Shown here: positions 41,994-50,893 of the stretch, one piece after another | Position numbering within the stretch: the stretch's first letter is position 1 | How the letters are laid out: each line of letters starts with the position of its first letter | Assembly (NCBI GenBank): GCA_035528895.1 | Contig: DATKXS010000038.1 | Location: 25,929-89,928, forward strand | Direction: 5' to 3' | DNA: 64,000 nucleotides | Source: UBA8522 sp035528895 | Lineage (GTDB): Bacteria; Acidobacteriota; Aminicenantia; Aminicenantales; UBA8522 | Translations under genes and position numbers: made by a program | The notes under the pieces: generated by a model | What the model saw: only the letters and a program-made list of their open reading frames with translations | What the model was told of the DNA's origin: nothing | Database searches by the model: none

Positions 41994-42974
41994 ATGAATA
42001 CAGAAACCAAAAAAATCATGGTCACGGGAGCCGTCGGGCAGATCGGCTCCGAGCTCACCATGGCCCTGCGCGACAAATACGGAAACGACAGTGTCCTGGC
42101 CACCGGCCATAAAACCCAGCCCAGCAAAAAGCTGCTCGAATCCGGCCCCTTCGAGTTCATCAATGTTTCCAAACGCGAGACCTTCGACGACCTCATCAAG
42201 AAATACAAGATCGACACGATTTATCATATGTCGGCCATCCTCTCCGCTGCCGGGGAGAAGAATCCCAAGCTCTGCTGGGATGTCAATATGAACGGCACAT
42301 ACAACATCCTGGAAGCGGCCGTCGATCATAAACTGGTCAGGGTTTTTATCCCCAGCTCGATCGCCGCTTTTGGTCCGGAGACGCCGCGGGTGAACACCCC
42401 GAACGATACGATCCTTAAGCCCAAGACCATGTACGGCGTGACCAAGGTGGCGGGCGAGCTCCTCTGCGACTACTACGTCAAGCGTTTCAACGTCGATGTC
42501 CGCGGCTGCCGCTATCCCGGCATCATCAGCTATGAGACTTTTCCCGGAGGGGGCACGACAGACTATGCTGTAGCCATCTTCTTCGAGGCGGTCAAGAACA
42601 AGAGCTACACCTGCTTTCTGCGTGAGGATTCAAGACTCCCGATGATGTACATGCCCGATTGCCTGAAGGCGACCTTCGACCTGATGGAAGCAGACTCCTC
42701 AAAGCTCAAGCACCATTCCGACTTTAACGTAACGGCGATGAGCTTCTCGGCCGGTGAACTCGCCGCCGAGATTAAAAAGCACATCCCGGAATTTCGGGTC
42801 GCCTATGAGCCTGACTTCAGGCAAGCGATCGCCGATTCCTGGCCGCAATCGATCGACGATTCCGCGGCCCAGCAAGAATGGGGCTGGAAGCCAGATTACG
42901 ACCTGGCCAGGATGACGGCGGACATGCTCAGTGTCCTGAAGAAGCGACACGAAGCCGGCACTCTGGAATACTGA
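41994..42974 (+). CDS. SDR-type L-threonine 3-dehydrogenase
   Basis: The 326-residue product is an extended SDR. It fits the short-chain type of L-threonine dehydrogenase, which makes 2-amino-3-oxobutyrate for Kbl. MVTGAVGQIGSELTMALR at residues 8-25 binds NAD; MSAILSAAGEKNPKLCWDVN near 80, PSSIAAFGPETPR near 118, TMYGVTKVAGELL near 144 (catalytic Tyr and Lys) and FPGGGTTDYAVAIFF near 182 are family signatures. The ATG at 41994 has a strong AGAGGGAGG site; the longer upstream frame is not needed. Divergence from kbl supports the assignment. Confidence 0.92.
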   Translation: MNTETKKIMVTGAVGQIGSELTMALRDKYGNDSVLATGHKTQPSKKLLESGPFEFINVSKRETFDDLIKKYKIDTIYHMSAILSAAGEKNPKLCWDVNMNGTYNILEAAVDHKLVRVFIPSSIAAFGPETPRVNTPNDTILKPKTMYGVTKVAGELLCDYYVKRFNVDVRGCRYPGIISYETFPGGGTTDYAVAIFFEAVKNKSYTCFLREDSRLPMMYMPDCLKATFDLMEADSSKLKHHSDFNVTAMSFSAGELAAEIKKHIPEFRVAYEPDFRQAIADSWPQSIDDSAAQQEWGWKPDYDLARMTADMLSVLKKRHEAGTLEY

Positions 42975-42986
42975 GAGAAAGCCCGC

Positions 42987-43895
42987 TTATTCAAAAAACG
43001 CACGCGGCAGTGCGACTAAGTCAAGGGACTCATAGAAACGTTCAATTCGGACGGAGATCTCCTTGATGGCGGCGAGGACCTCAACAGGAAGGACAAGCGC
43101 CGCCTTCGCCACTTCATCTTCATAAAGATTGTGGTGGAGATAGGCGGGCTCGGCTCGGCCGAACCAGATTTCCGCTTCCCATGATCTCTGGTTGAAGGAG
43201 CGGGTGACAAATTTGTCCTCGGATAGCCTGAGACAGTCTCCGGAATCAACATAGGCGAGTATTCCGTGATTGGAAAAGGGTCGGGAGGCCAGGTTGGCAT
43301 ACAGACAGACATGCCTGCCTCCGAAAGCGATGGAGCGGATGGAAAAAACATAGGCTCCGACGCGCGAATCAACCCACTCCTGGAGAAGACGGCTGTAATC
43401 CCGGGCGGTCTCCTCTCCCAGGTCCTCCGGGCTATCGATCAGCTTGAAATCCCGGCCGCCCCGGCCGAGCCGACGCTTTCCGACCAGCCGTCCTTTTTGA
43501 ACGAGAAAACGCTCGGCCTCAGCACGGTTCCCAGGGTCGAAGACTCTTGTCTCTGGCATTGGTATCAAGGGACTAAGAATCTGATGTTGAACCCACTTGT
43601 CTTCGAGCCTCAGGGCAGGGTGGAAGGTTTCCGGAAACGGCCCCTGCGCGTCCAGCCAGAGCTTGAACGGCTTTAGGCTTTCCAACCAAGGGGGGGAATG
43701 GAGATATTCCCGGAACGGCTTCCGATAAACCTCCCGGGAGATCTGTTCGATCGTCCGGAAGACGTCCGAGGGACGGCCGGTGTGGACGAGACAGGTCAGA
43801 TCGTATTCCTGGGCGCCTCCGGGGAGTCCGAGGTTGACTTCAACAATGTATGGCCGGAGGTCCGGGGCGACCAGGAAATCGATCCCCAGGTACAT
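42987..43895 (-). CDS. ATP-grasp-like hypothetical protein
   Basis: The 302-residue product starts MYLGIDFLVAPDLRPYIVEV and continues NLGLPGGAQEYDL; the strand followed by Glu-Val-Asn resembles the metal-binding end of ATP-grasp enzymes. Later parts include LVGKRRLGRGGRDFKLIDSP, which has the lysine and glycine-rich pattern of an ATP-grasp loop, and RSWEAEIWFGRAEPAYLHHN. The order of motifs is unusual (the Asn-type motif first), so a permuted fold or a different family is possible. It follows the TonB receptor gene by 21 bases, and a run of seven G residues sits just before its start codon. The family was not recognised with certainty. Confidence 0.6.
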   Translation of the reverse strand: MYLGIDFLVAPDLRPYIVEVNLGLPGGAQEYDLTCLVHTGRPSDVFRTIEQISREVYRKPFREYLHSPPWLESLKPFKLWLDAQGPFPETFHPALRLEDKWVQHQILSPLIPMPETRVFDPGNRAEAERFLVQKGRLVGKRRLGRGGRDFKLIDSPEDLGEETARDYSRLLQEWVDSRVGAYVFSIRSIAFGGRHVCLYANLASRPFSNHGILAYVDSGDCLRLSEDKFVTRSFNQRSWEAEIWFGRAEPAYLHHNLYEDEVAKAALVLPVEVLAAIKEISVRIERFYESLDLVALPRAFFE

Positions 43896-43916
43896 CCCGC
43901 CCCCCCGTCGTCAGGA

Positions 43917-46076
43917 CTAGAACCTTGTTTTCAACGAGAGACCGACCGTCCTCCCGGCCACCGGAAATCCAAAGCGCTCCTGGTATCTCGCATCGAACAG
44001 ATTGCGGACAAAGGCATTGACCTCCAGGTTAGAAAAAACAGGATAGCGCAATTCCAGGTCAAACCGGGCATAGCCGGGCTGGCTGCGGACTCTCATCTGC
44101 GTATTGTAGAGAGTGTTGTTATTGTAGATGACCCTCTGCTCCGAGACCGCCTGGACGAAGAGCCCCAGGCTGGCGTTGTTCCGCATCCTGTAGCGGACGC
44201 CGAAATTCGCCTTGTGCGCAGGGAGACCGGGGATCTCGTCAAAAGCCGCGTCTTGCAGATCCACGAAGAGCGGGATGAACGTGTCCCCCTCTGTCCGGCT
44301 CCGCTGATAGCCGTAGTTCAGGAAAGTCGACCAGCCTCTCCCCCACTGCTGGACGATTTCCATCTCGATCCCGTAGAGCCGAGCGTCGTCGATATTGTAG
44401 GAAACGAAATTGATCAGGTCGAACTGGATGTAATTGCGGATCTTGTAAAAATAGGGCGAGATCTCAATTTGCGTGTTCGTCGGCAACAGCGTCCGCCACC
44501 CGGCCTGCAACATGACCCCATCCTCGTGATGGAAAGGGAGGCCGCTCGTGTTGACGCCGGCATCATCGGGATCATAATGCCAGTAGTGCTCAGGGGCCGT
44601 GGGCATTCGCAGCGCTCGGGCGAGGCTGAAATAAAGGGAACTGTCTCCGGAGTCCAGATAGGTTATTTTCAACGAGGGGGCCCAACCGTTCATCCTTATA
44701 TCGGGAATGAGCTCGAGCTCCCCGGCGGGGCCGGCCAGGCCTTTATAGGACATGTAGCGAAAGCCCGGGGTGATAAAAAGCCGGTCTTCCCAGACGTAAA
44801 GGTCGGTTAGCGCATAGAGCCCCAGATTTTGGGCAGAGACATAATTTCTATTGCGGAAAGGTGCCCGGAAATCATCTCCTTTGTTGGCATCACCCTCATC
44901 GCTGAGATCGTCGTAATCCAATCCGGCCAAAAAAACATGACGGCTCCAAGTGCGCCTGTAAGAGGCCGAAAATCCCTGCGACCTGTCATCGTAGAAGATC
45001 TTATGGAACACCCGGTCGAGAGAGGCGCGCGTGTTATAGGCTTCGCGATTCCCGTAATTTCGCCAATAGAACAGGCTCAGCACTCCGTCTTTGCCCAGGC
45101 TCTGTTCATACCCGAGCTCGAACAGCCATTTGTATTTGGTCCACCAACTTCCTGTTTCGGGATAGGCGCCCATCCCCCCGTACATGAATTCCCCGTCGGA
45201 GGGAAGAAATCCCGGGTCTTTCGCCTGTTCGTACTCGCGGTCGTCCGGACTTTTGGACAGCCGGTTAGAGACGATGAAACCTTTCTTGATCCGCGAATAA
45301 GAGATGTCCAAGGTCAGCCGACCCCGGAAAGAGAAATCATAGCCGAGGTGAGTGTTGAAATAGCCGAAATTCGTATTTCCGTTCCACAGGTAGCCGTTGC
45401 TCCGGGTCAATCGGCCGGTGAGCGCATATTCAAAGGCTCCCGGTTTATAAGCGTGATAGATATTAACTCCCAGGGTGTTGAAGCTGGCGGCCGACAGGTC
45501 GACTTCTGTGGTCGGGGACTCGGACGGAAGGCGGCGGGGGATCAGGTTGAGTATCCCTCCCAGTGAATTTCCGTACCTCGCGTCGCCGATCCCCTTGACA
45601 ATCTCCACTCGGTCCACGTCCGTCAGGGGAATCATGGTGAAGTCGATAAAATAGCCGCCGGCGGCTCCCGACGTATTGAGAAGGCGGCCGTCCCTCAGGA
45701 CCTTGATGCGCCGGCCGCTCAGGCCGCGGATCTTGATGGAATCGTCGTCCATGGCCGTACCCACTTCCTGGATCCTCTGGACACTGACCCCGGCCTGCCG
45801 TTCCAGAGCGGTATCGATGGTCGTACCGATGCTCATCGGAAAAAGCTCCGGCTTGACGACGGTCATGTTGGGGATCTCGACGTCGCGCATCTTTTCGATG
45901 ACGTCGATGACGATCTCATCCAGCTGGAAGAGCTTGGTCTCCTCTTTTTCGGAGGTCTTCTGCTCGTCCTTGGCTTTCTCCTTCTTGGCCTGTTTTTCCT
46001 GGTCGGACCGGGTCCATCCGAAACCGGCCAGGAGGAGGACTGCCAAAGCACTGCTCAACAGATTCTTCCAAAACAT
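43917..46076 (-). CDS. TonB-dependent outer-membrane receptor
   Basis: The 719-residue product has a signal peptide, a charged Lys-Glu linker (residues 28-50), a short TonB-box-like stretch (FQLDEIVIDVIEKM), a plug domain (TALERQAGVSVQRIQEVG, then IKIRGLSGRRIKVLRDGRLL and VEIVKGIGDARYGNSLGGIL), and a 22-strand barrel ending in phenylalanine (GRTVGLSLKTRF), the sign for BAM-mediated insertion. It probably imports a siderophore, cobalamin, or a sugar polymer; the plug gives no specificity. An extended -10 promoter lies 61 bases upstream and GGAAGGAG precedes the ATG at 46076. The ATP-grasp-like gene is next in the operon. Confidence 0.93.
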   Translation of the reverse strand: MFWKNLLSSALAVLLLAGFGWTRSDQEKQAKKEKAKDEQKTSEKEETKLFQLDEIVIDVIEKMRDVEIPNMTVVKPELFPMSIGTTIDTALERQAGVSVQRIQEVGTAMDDDSIKIRGLSGRRIKVLRDGRLLNTSGAAGGYFIDFTMIPLTDVDRVEIVKGIGDARYGNSLGGILNLIPRRLPSESPTTEVDLSAASFNTLGVNIYHAYKPGAFEYALTGRLTRSNGYLWNGNTNFGYFNTHLGYDFSFRGRLTLDISYSRIKKGFIVSNRLSKSPDDREYEQAKDPGFLPSDGEFMYGGMGAYPETGSWWTKYKWLFELGYEQSLGKDGVLSLFYWRNYGNREAYNTRASLDRVFHKIFYDDRSQGFSASYRRTWSRHVFLAGLDYDDLSDEGDANKGDDFRAPFRNRNYVSAQNLGLYALTDLYVWEDRLFITPGFRYMSYKGLAGPAGELELIPDIRMNGWAPSLKITYLDSGDSSLYFSLARALRMPTAPEHYWHYDPDDAGVNTSGLPFHHEDGVMLQAGWRTLLPTNTQIEISPYFYKIRNYIQFDLINFVSYNIDDARLYGIEMEIVQQWGRGWSTFLNYGYQRSRTEGDTFIPLFVDLQDAAFDEIPGLPAHKANFGVRYRMRNNASLGLFVQAVSEQRVIYNNNTLYNTQMRVRSQPGYARFDLELRYPVFSNLEVNAFVRNLFDARYQERFGFPVAGRTVGLSLKTRF

Positions 46077-46136
46077 GACCGTCTCCTTCCTCTGTTGTGT
46101 CCTATGCCCTGTGCGGGCCCCTGCGTATTGGCAATA

Positions 46137-46145
46137 ATTATAGCA
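46137..46145 (-). promoter_or_regulatory. Extended -10 promoter of the TonB receptor gene
   Basis: On the minus strand TGCTATAAT (46145-46137) forms an extended -10 element; no good -35 box is visible. The leader contains a short GC-rich hairpin but no recognisable cobalamin riboswitch. Confidence 0.5.
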
Positions 46146-46227
46146 TATTTCTGCCCGAAGCGATTCTCGGCTGGGCCCGTCCGCTAACCGGCGTACGACT
46201 GTTCGGTTTGTCGATCACAGGAGCGCA

Positions 46228-47640
46228 TCACAGCCGGACTTTCTCTGGTGGAGCCTTCCATTTCAGGAGGTAGGACGGATCGATCGTGATGTTGAGCCAA
46301 CGTTCCAGCGTCTGGATCACCAGGTCTTTCTGATCCAGGTCCCGGATCTTCAGGCTGTGATTGGCCCCGGGCTGGACGACCTTCAGGACATCCAGGCTGG
46401 TCGCGGGCTCGACGGCAGCGGCCGTCCAGGGGTCGATCCCACCGTATATGTAGATGATGCGCTGGCCCTGGGTTTGCAGCCAGGGGATGACGTCCTGCAT
46501 CACCTCGGGCCGGAAGACCAGGGTCACTCCCCGGGGAGCGAAAGCGCGATAGTCGGGTTAGGGGACAGCCTGCAGAAGGCCATTCAGGTGATCATATACG
46601 TATGGACAGTAACCGATCTCGGTGAAGGCCTGGTAAAAAAGCGGCTGAAAATAAAGGAAGCCTTGATCTGCATAATAGGAAGGTGAGGATACCGCCACCA
46701 GATGATCCAGAGCTCGCTGGTCGCCCGCATCCGCTCCGGGGATAGCGGCACAGTCCGTCTCCCGGCCATATTGCCAGAAGGCGAACGGATATTCCAGGGC
46801 GCAATATTCGAAGGCCTCCTCCTCGGGGATGATGCCAAAGACATAGCCTTTGCTCTCAGCGTACTGCCTGAAAAGAGGCATCAAGCGGGAGCGGCGGGAG
46901 AGGACCAGGCGCTGGAAGTTCCAGAGCTTTTGGCGGCATCCGGCCGATCCTACCGTTGTGAAGAAAGGAGCGAACCGGGGGTCATCGGGAAAGGGCATGA
47001 TCGGCGCGACGTAGGCAACGGTCGCTTCAACATCCTCGGGATGGAAGCGGCGGTAGAAGAGGGCGGTCATACCCCCTTTGCTACCTCCAGTGCTGACCCA
47101 TTTCCCCGGATAGAGCTCTCTCAACGCTTCCCGGATTCGGTGCTGGTCGTCGGCCGCCTGGCGGATGGTCAAATATTGCCAGGCGGGCGGGACCGCACCG
47201 GGAAAGAAGCGATGGACAAGCATTATCTGGTTGGCCTGGAGCAGGACGGATAGCTCCGGCTCAGAATTGCGGTTGATCCCATACCCTGAGGTATAAAAGA
47301 CCATCGGGGCGTCATCGGCCCGGAGAGAGAGATAGAAGCGCTGGCTGAAAGTTCCCGCGGACGGGTCGACATGGTCCACCGGTTGAGTGATATCGACCTG
47401 GAAGGAGCTGGTGAAACCCGAAAGCGTGGGGATCTGAACAGCCTGAACTCCGGGCAGCGCCTGCAGTTTCTGAAGAAGGGTCTGGGAAGTAGGAGTGGGC
47501 GCCGGTGTTTCATCGGTTTTGCGGGAGCAGGAAGCGATAATAAGGCTGACGAGGGCAAGTCCGGCCAGGGCTCGGCGGAAAAGGTGACGTCGCCGATTGA
47601 GGCTTCTTTCTTTCATCGGCCTGCCGCTTGCTTCATTCAT
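46228..47640 (-). pseudogene. S37-type secreted tripeptidyl aminopeptidase with an in-frame stop
   Basis: The 470-codon frame from 47640 to 46228 is continuous except for a TAA at 46558-46560. The N-terminus carries a lipoprotein signal (LAGLALVSLIIASC). The first part has the nucleophile block VSTGGSKGGMTALFYRRFHP near residue 186, and the part after the stop has IYIYGGIDPWTAAAVEP and PGANHSLKI, which supply the aspartate and histidine. The stop therefore separates the serine from the other triad residues, so the truncated 360-residue product should be inactive. The family (S37, PS-10-like) releases tripeptides from protein ends. Both parts keep sensible sequence in the same frame, so the stop is recent, a sequencing error, or is read through. 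Confidence 0.75.
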
Positions 47641-47696
47641 TTCATTTATACCAGATTATGCTCAAAAAATGGAGTCTTCCGGAGTCCTGTCTCAAG

Positions 47697-47724
47697 TTGA
47701 CAAGGCCATAGGCTATGGTAGAAT
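47697..47724 (+). promoter_or_regulatory. Promoter of the small lipoprotein gene
   Basis: TTGACA at 47697-47702 and TAGAAT at 47719-47724 have a 16-base spacer and lie 21 bases before the ATG at 47746, so the leader would be very short. Confidence 0.6.
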
Positions 47725-47745
47725 AAAATTGAAGTCAGGCCGAAA

Positions 47746-48216
47746 ATGCTAAAGAGGGCGGGCTTTGTGGCCATGCTTATCTTTATCTCCGGATGCACTA
47801 ACCCCTTTTCGCCCGACCACCCTTCACTCAAAGGCCTCCTTGCCGCTCCCGAAGAAATCACGATGGACGGCCGGAGACTCACGCTGGAAACGTATCTCTG
47901 GCGTAACTTGATGCCCGGAGGAGAACAGGTAGAGCGCCCGCTCTTGGCCCTTATCCGTGTGACGGCCGTCGACAGGCTGCCTTTTCCCTCAACCGTCGAC
48001 GCAGACCGCTTGTGGATAGTCTACCAGGGTGCCATATGGGAAAAAGAGCTTTTTGAAACCATGAATGAAAGCCCGCATCAGCTCTCCAAGATGGCCAGAG
48101 AGGGGCCGGAATGGGGTCCCTCCGTATATGTGGATGCCATCGTGAGGATTGTCCACATCAGCGGGGGCAGATACCTGCTACGGGCTTCCCATCAGCTCAT
48201 TGGCGCCGCCTACTGA
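47746..48216 (+). CDS. Hypothetical lipoprotein
   Basis: The 156-residue product starts with a short basic region and a hydrophobic core ending in a lipobox (LIFISGC) at residue 17, so it should be a lipoprotein. The mature part is small and mixed alpha/beta: LETYLWRNLMPGGEQVERPL, ALIRVTAVDRLPF and DAIVRIVHISGGRYLLRAS. Proline- and tryptophan-containing turns suggest a compact beta domain. I do not recognise the family; the sequence resembles small periplasmic proteins of unknown function. It is upstream of the DUF1028 gene, 92 bases apart. Confidence 0.75.
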   Translation: MLKRAGFVAMLIFISGCTNPFSPDHPSLKGLLAAPEEITMDGRRLTLETYLWRNLMPGGEQVERPLLALIRVTAVDRLPFPSTVDADRLWIVYQGAIWEKELFETMNESPHQLSKMAREGPEWGPSVYVDAIVRIVHISGGRYLLRASHQLIGAAY

Positions 48217-48308
48217 AGAACCCCTTCAGTCTGCCAGTTCATCTCAGCGCCAGATTTGAACTTGAAAAGAGGCTCTTTTTTGTTTAGAGTTCTGCCCAGG
48301 AGGAGGAA

Positions 48309-49301
48309 ATGAAAAAGAGTCTGCTCGTACTTTTCGTCCTGATAATTGTGGTCTCCCTCCCTGCTCAGCAAAGAAGGATGAGACCGGTCCACACTTATTC
48401 GATTGTGGCCATTGACAGGGAAACGGGCGAGCTGGGTGCGGCGGTGCAATCCCACTGGTTCTCGGTCGGTTCGAGCGTCATCTGGGCGGAATCGGGAATC
48501 GGGGCGGTCTGTACCCAGTCTTTCATCGAGGCCTCATACGGCCCGCTCGGACTTGAGCTCATGCGGGCTGGAAAGACGGCCGAAGAGGCCCTGGCCGGGC
48601 TGCTCAAGGCTGACCGGTTCGAAGCCGTCCGTCAGGTGGCCATGATCGATGCCCAAGGTCGGGCGGCCGGGCACACAGGAAAAAGCTGTATCCCGGAAGC
48701 CGGGCATATCGTCGGCGACGGGTATAGCTGCCAGGCCAACCTGATGCTCAAGAATACGGTCTGGAACGCCATGTCAAAAGCTTTTGAGAACACCAAAGGC
48801 GAACTCGTCGATCGCCTCATGGCCGCGCTCGAGGCCGCAGAGGGGGAAGGCGGCGATATCCGAGGCAGGCAGTCCGCGGCCATCATCGTCGTCAAGGGCA
48901 TGAGCTCCGGGGCCTGGTGGAAGGACAGGATCTATGACCTCAGGGTCGAGGACCATCCCGCCCCCCTCGTCGAGCTCAAGAGGCTCATCCGGCTGAACAA
49001 AGCCTACAATTTCATGAACAAGGGCGATGAACTTCTGACCGAGAACAAGGTCGAGGAGGCCATGAAGTCTTACACCCGGGCGATGGAGATGTACCCGGAT
49101 AATGCCGAGATGGTCTTCTGGCCGGCGGTCACGCTCGCCTCCACGGGAAAAGTGGAGGAGAGTCTGCCCTTATTCAAGAAAGTGTTCGCCATGGACCAAA
49201 ATTGGGCCGTCCTGGTGCCGCGGCTTCCCCAGGTCGGTCAGCTCCCCAAGGACAAGGGACTGCTCAAGAAGATCTTGGCCCAAGCACCAAAAAAGCAATA
49301 G
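48309..49301 (+). CDS. Secreted DUF1028 (Ntn-hydrolase-like) protein with TPR tail
   Basis: The 330-residue product has a signal peptide (residues 1-20), a DUF1028 domain at about 27-225 and a TPR-like pair of helices near 240-300 (AYNFMNKGDELLTENKVEEA, then MKSYTRAMEMYPDNAEM). DUF1028 signatures seen are HTYSIVAIDRETGELGAAVQ, GIGAVCTQSFIEASYGPLGL and GKSCIPEAGHIVGDGYSCQA. The fold is Ntn-hydrolase-like and the first Thr/Ser or His after processing may be the nucleophile; substrates are not known. GGAGGAGG precedes the ATG. The TPR suggests a partner protein. Confidence 0.88.
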   Translation: MKKSLLVLFVLIIVVSLPAQQRRMRPVHTYSIVAIDRETGELGAAVQSHWFSVGSSVIWAESGIGAVCTQSFIEASYGPLGLELMRAGKTAEEALAGLLKADRFEAVRQVAMIDAQGRAAGHTGKSCIPEAGHIVGDGYSCQANLMLKNTVWNAMSKAFENTKGELVDRLMAALEAAEGEGGDIRGRQSAAIIVVKGMSSGAWWKDRIYDLRVEDHPAPLVELKRLIRLNKAYNFMNKGDELLTENKVEEAMKSYTRAMEMYPDNAEMVFWPAVTLASTGKVEESLPLFKKVFAMDQNWAVLVPRLPQVGQLPKDKGLLKKILAQAPKKQ

Positions 49302-49365
49302 CCTCCATTCCAGGCAGACGGACTTCTATCAATGCAACAAATTTCGTTGCATCATCCCCTCTTCT

Positions 49366-49390
49366 ACCCTCCCCCCTCGCGGGGGAGGGT
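49366..49390. repeat. GC-rich hairpin repeat, copy 2
   Basis: A perfect 10-base inverted repeat (ACCCTCCCCC, 5-base loop, GGGGGAGGGT) is followed by GAGGGAGAGGGGGG. It has the same design as the element at 16546-16568. A separate small palindrome, TGCAAC to GTTGCA, lies at 49333-49351. Together they make up most of the 209-base gap between the DUF1028 and GH109 genes and may act as a terminator for the former. Confidence 0.55.
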
Positions 49391-49510
49391 GAGGGAGAGG
49401 GGGGTATCAAAGACGATCGCATTCATGATAATAGTACAGACGGAACGCTGCGTGCTTTCATTTTATTTGAAAAGAGGACGATCCTTTTAGGAACTAGCGA
49501 AGGAGGTCAG

Positions 49511-50893
49511 ATGTCAAAGTCGTCACCGGGTAAAGTGAATCGGAGGGAATTCCTGAAGATTGGGGTAGCGGCCGGTCTTGGAACCGCCTTGGGGAAACCG
49601 ACCCTGGCTACGAACAAAACCACAGCCTCGCCGGGCGCAGGGTCCGCTGGGGACACGCTGATCGAATTCAGGGTCCCCCCGATCGACCCCGTCCGCATCG
49701 GGTTCGTCGGCGTCGGCGGCATGGGTTCGGCCCACGTCCGCAATTTCCTCAAAGTCGAGGGCGTCGAGATCAAGGCGGTCTGCGATATCGTCGAGGACAA
49801 GGTCGCCCGCATCCAAAGCTGGTGCGAGGAAGCCGGCCGGCCCAGGCCGGAAGGCTATTCCCGCGGCGACCGGGACTTCCAGCGCCTCTGCGACCGCGAT
49901 GACCTCGACCTCGTCTTCACGGCCACTCCCTGGGAATGGCATGTCCCCGTCTGCCTGGCCGCCATGAAGGCGGGCAAGCACGCCGCCACCGAAGTGCCGG
50001 CGGCCTATACGACCGACGACTGCTGGGCGCTCGTCGAGACCGCCGAGAAAACGCGGCGTCACTGCATCATGATGGAGAACTGCTGCTACGACCGTCCCGA
50101 GATGCTCTGCCTGAACCTGGTCAAGAAGGGGCTCCTCGGCGAGATCTTACAGGCCGAGGCGGGGTATCTGCACGACCTGCGCGGCGTCAAGTTCAGCGGT
50201 CAGGGCGAGGCCTTGTGGCGGCCGCAGCATTCGGTCAAGCGGAACGGCAACCTTTATCCCACGCACGGGTTGGGTCCGGTCAGTCAGTGTCTGGACATCA
50301 ACCGCGGTGACCGCTTCGACTATCTCGTTTCGGTGAGCAGCAAGTCGATGGGGCTCAACCTCTACTGCGCCAAGAAATTCGGGCCGGACAGCCCCCAGGC
50401 CAGGCAGAAATACGCCCTCGGCGACGTCAATGTCTCGCTCATCCGGACGGTCAACGGCAAGGTCATCACCCTCTACCACGACACCTCCTCGCCCCGCCCC
50501 TACAGCCGCATCCACATCGTCCAGGGAACGCAGGGGATCTTCGAGAAATATCCGGACCGTGTCTATATCGAAAGCCGAAGTCCCGCAGATGAATGGGAAG
50601 TGCTTGACAGCTACTATATCGAACACGACCATCCCGTCTGGAAGCGGCTCGAAGAGAGATCGAAAGGCGCCGGGCATGGAGGTATGGACTTCATCGAGGA
50701 TTTCCGTCTTGTCGAAGCCCTGCGCAACGGCCGGCCCCTCGATATGGACGTCTATGACGCGGCCGCCTGGAGTGTCGTCACTCCGCTCAGCGAGAGATCA
50801 GCCGCCAAGCGTGGCCGGCCGCTGGATTTCCCCGACTTCACGCGAGGGCGCTGGAAAGAGCCGCGGCCGCTCCACGTCATGGAGGTTACCTGA
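49511..50893 (+). CDS. GH109-type alpha-N-acetylgalactosaminidase (Gfo/Idh/MocA family)
   Basis: The 460-residue product begins with a Tat-type signal (NRREFLKIGVAAGLGTALG), so it is exported folded with its cofactor. The NAD-binding Rossmann fold starts VRIGFVGVGGMGSAHVRNF at residues 60-78, and ATPWEWHVPVCLAAMKAGKH, AATEVPAAYTTDD and ENCCYDRPEMLCLNLVKKG are the conserved blocks of GH109. The Tyr/His pair region (GNLYPTHGLGPVSQCLDINRG) is the catalytic site. GH109 enzymes cleave terminal alpha-GalNAc by an NAD-dependent elimination route. A strong GAAGGAGG site fixes the start. Its end overlaps the convergent ABC ATPase gene by 8 bases. Confidence 0.9.
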   Translation: MSKSSPGKVNRREFLKIGVAAGLGTALGKPTLATNKTTASPGAGSAGDTLIEFRVPPIDPVRIGFVGVGGMGSAHVRNFLKVEGVEIKAVCDIVEDKVARIQSWCEEAGRPRPEGYSRGDRDFQRLCDRDDLDLVFTATPWEWHVPVCLAAMKAGKHAATEVPAAYTTDDCWALVETAEKTRRHCIMMENCCYDRPEMLCLNLVKKGLLGEILQAEAGYLHDLRGVKFSGQGEALWRPQHSVKRNGNLYPTHGLGPVSQCLDINRGDRFDYLVSVSSKSMGLNLYCAKKFGPDSPQARQKYALGDVNVSLIRTVNGKVITLYHDTSSPRPYSRIHIVQGTQGIFEKYPDRVYIESRSPADEWEVLDSYYIEHDHPVWKRLEERSKGAGHGGMDFIEDFRLVEALRNGRPLDMDVYDAAAWSVVTPLSERSAAKRGRPLDFPDFTRGRWKEPRPLHVMEVT

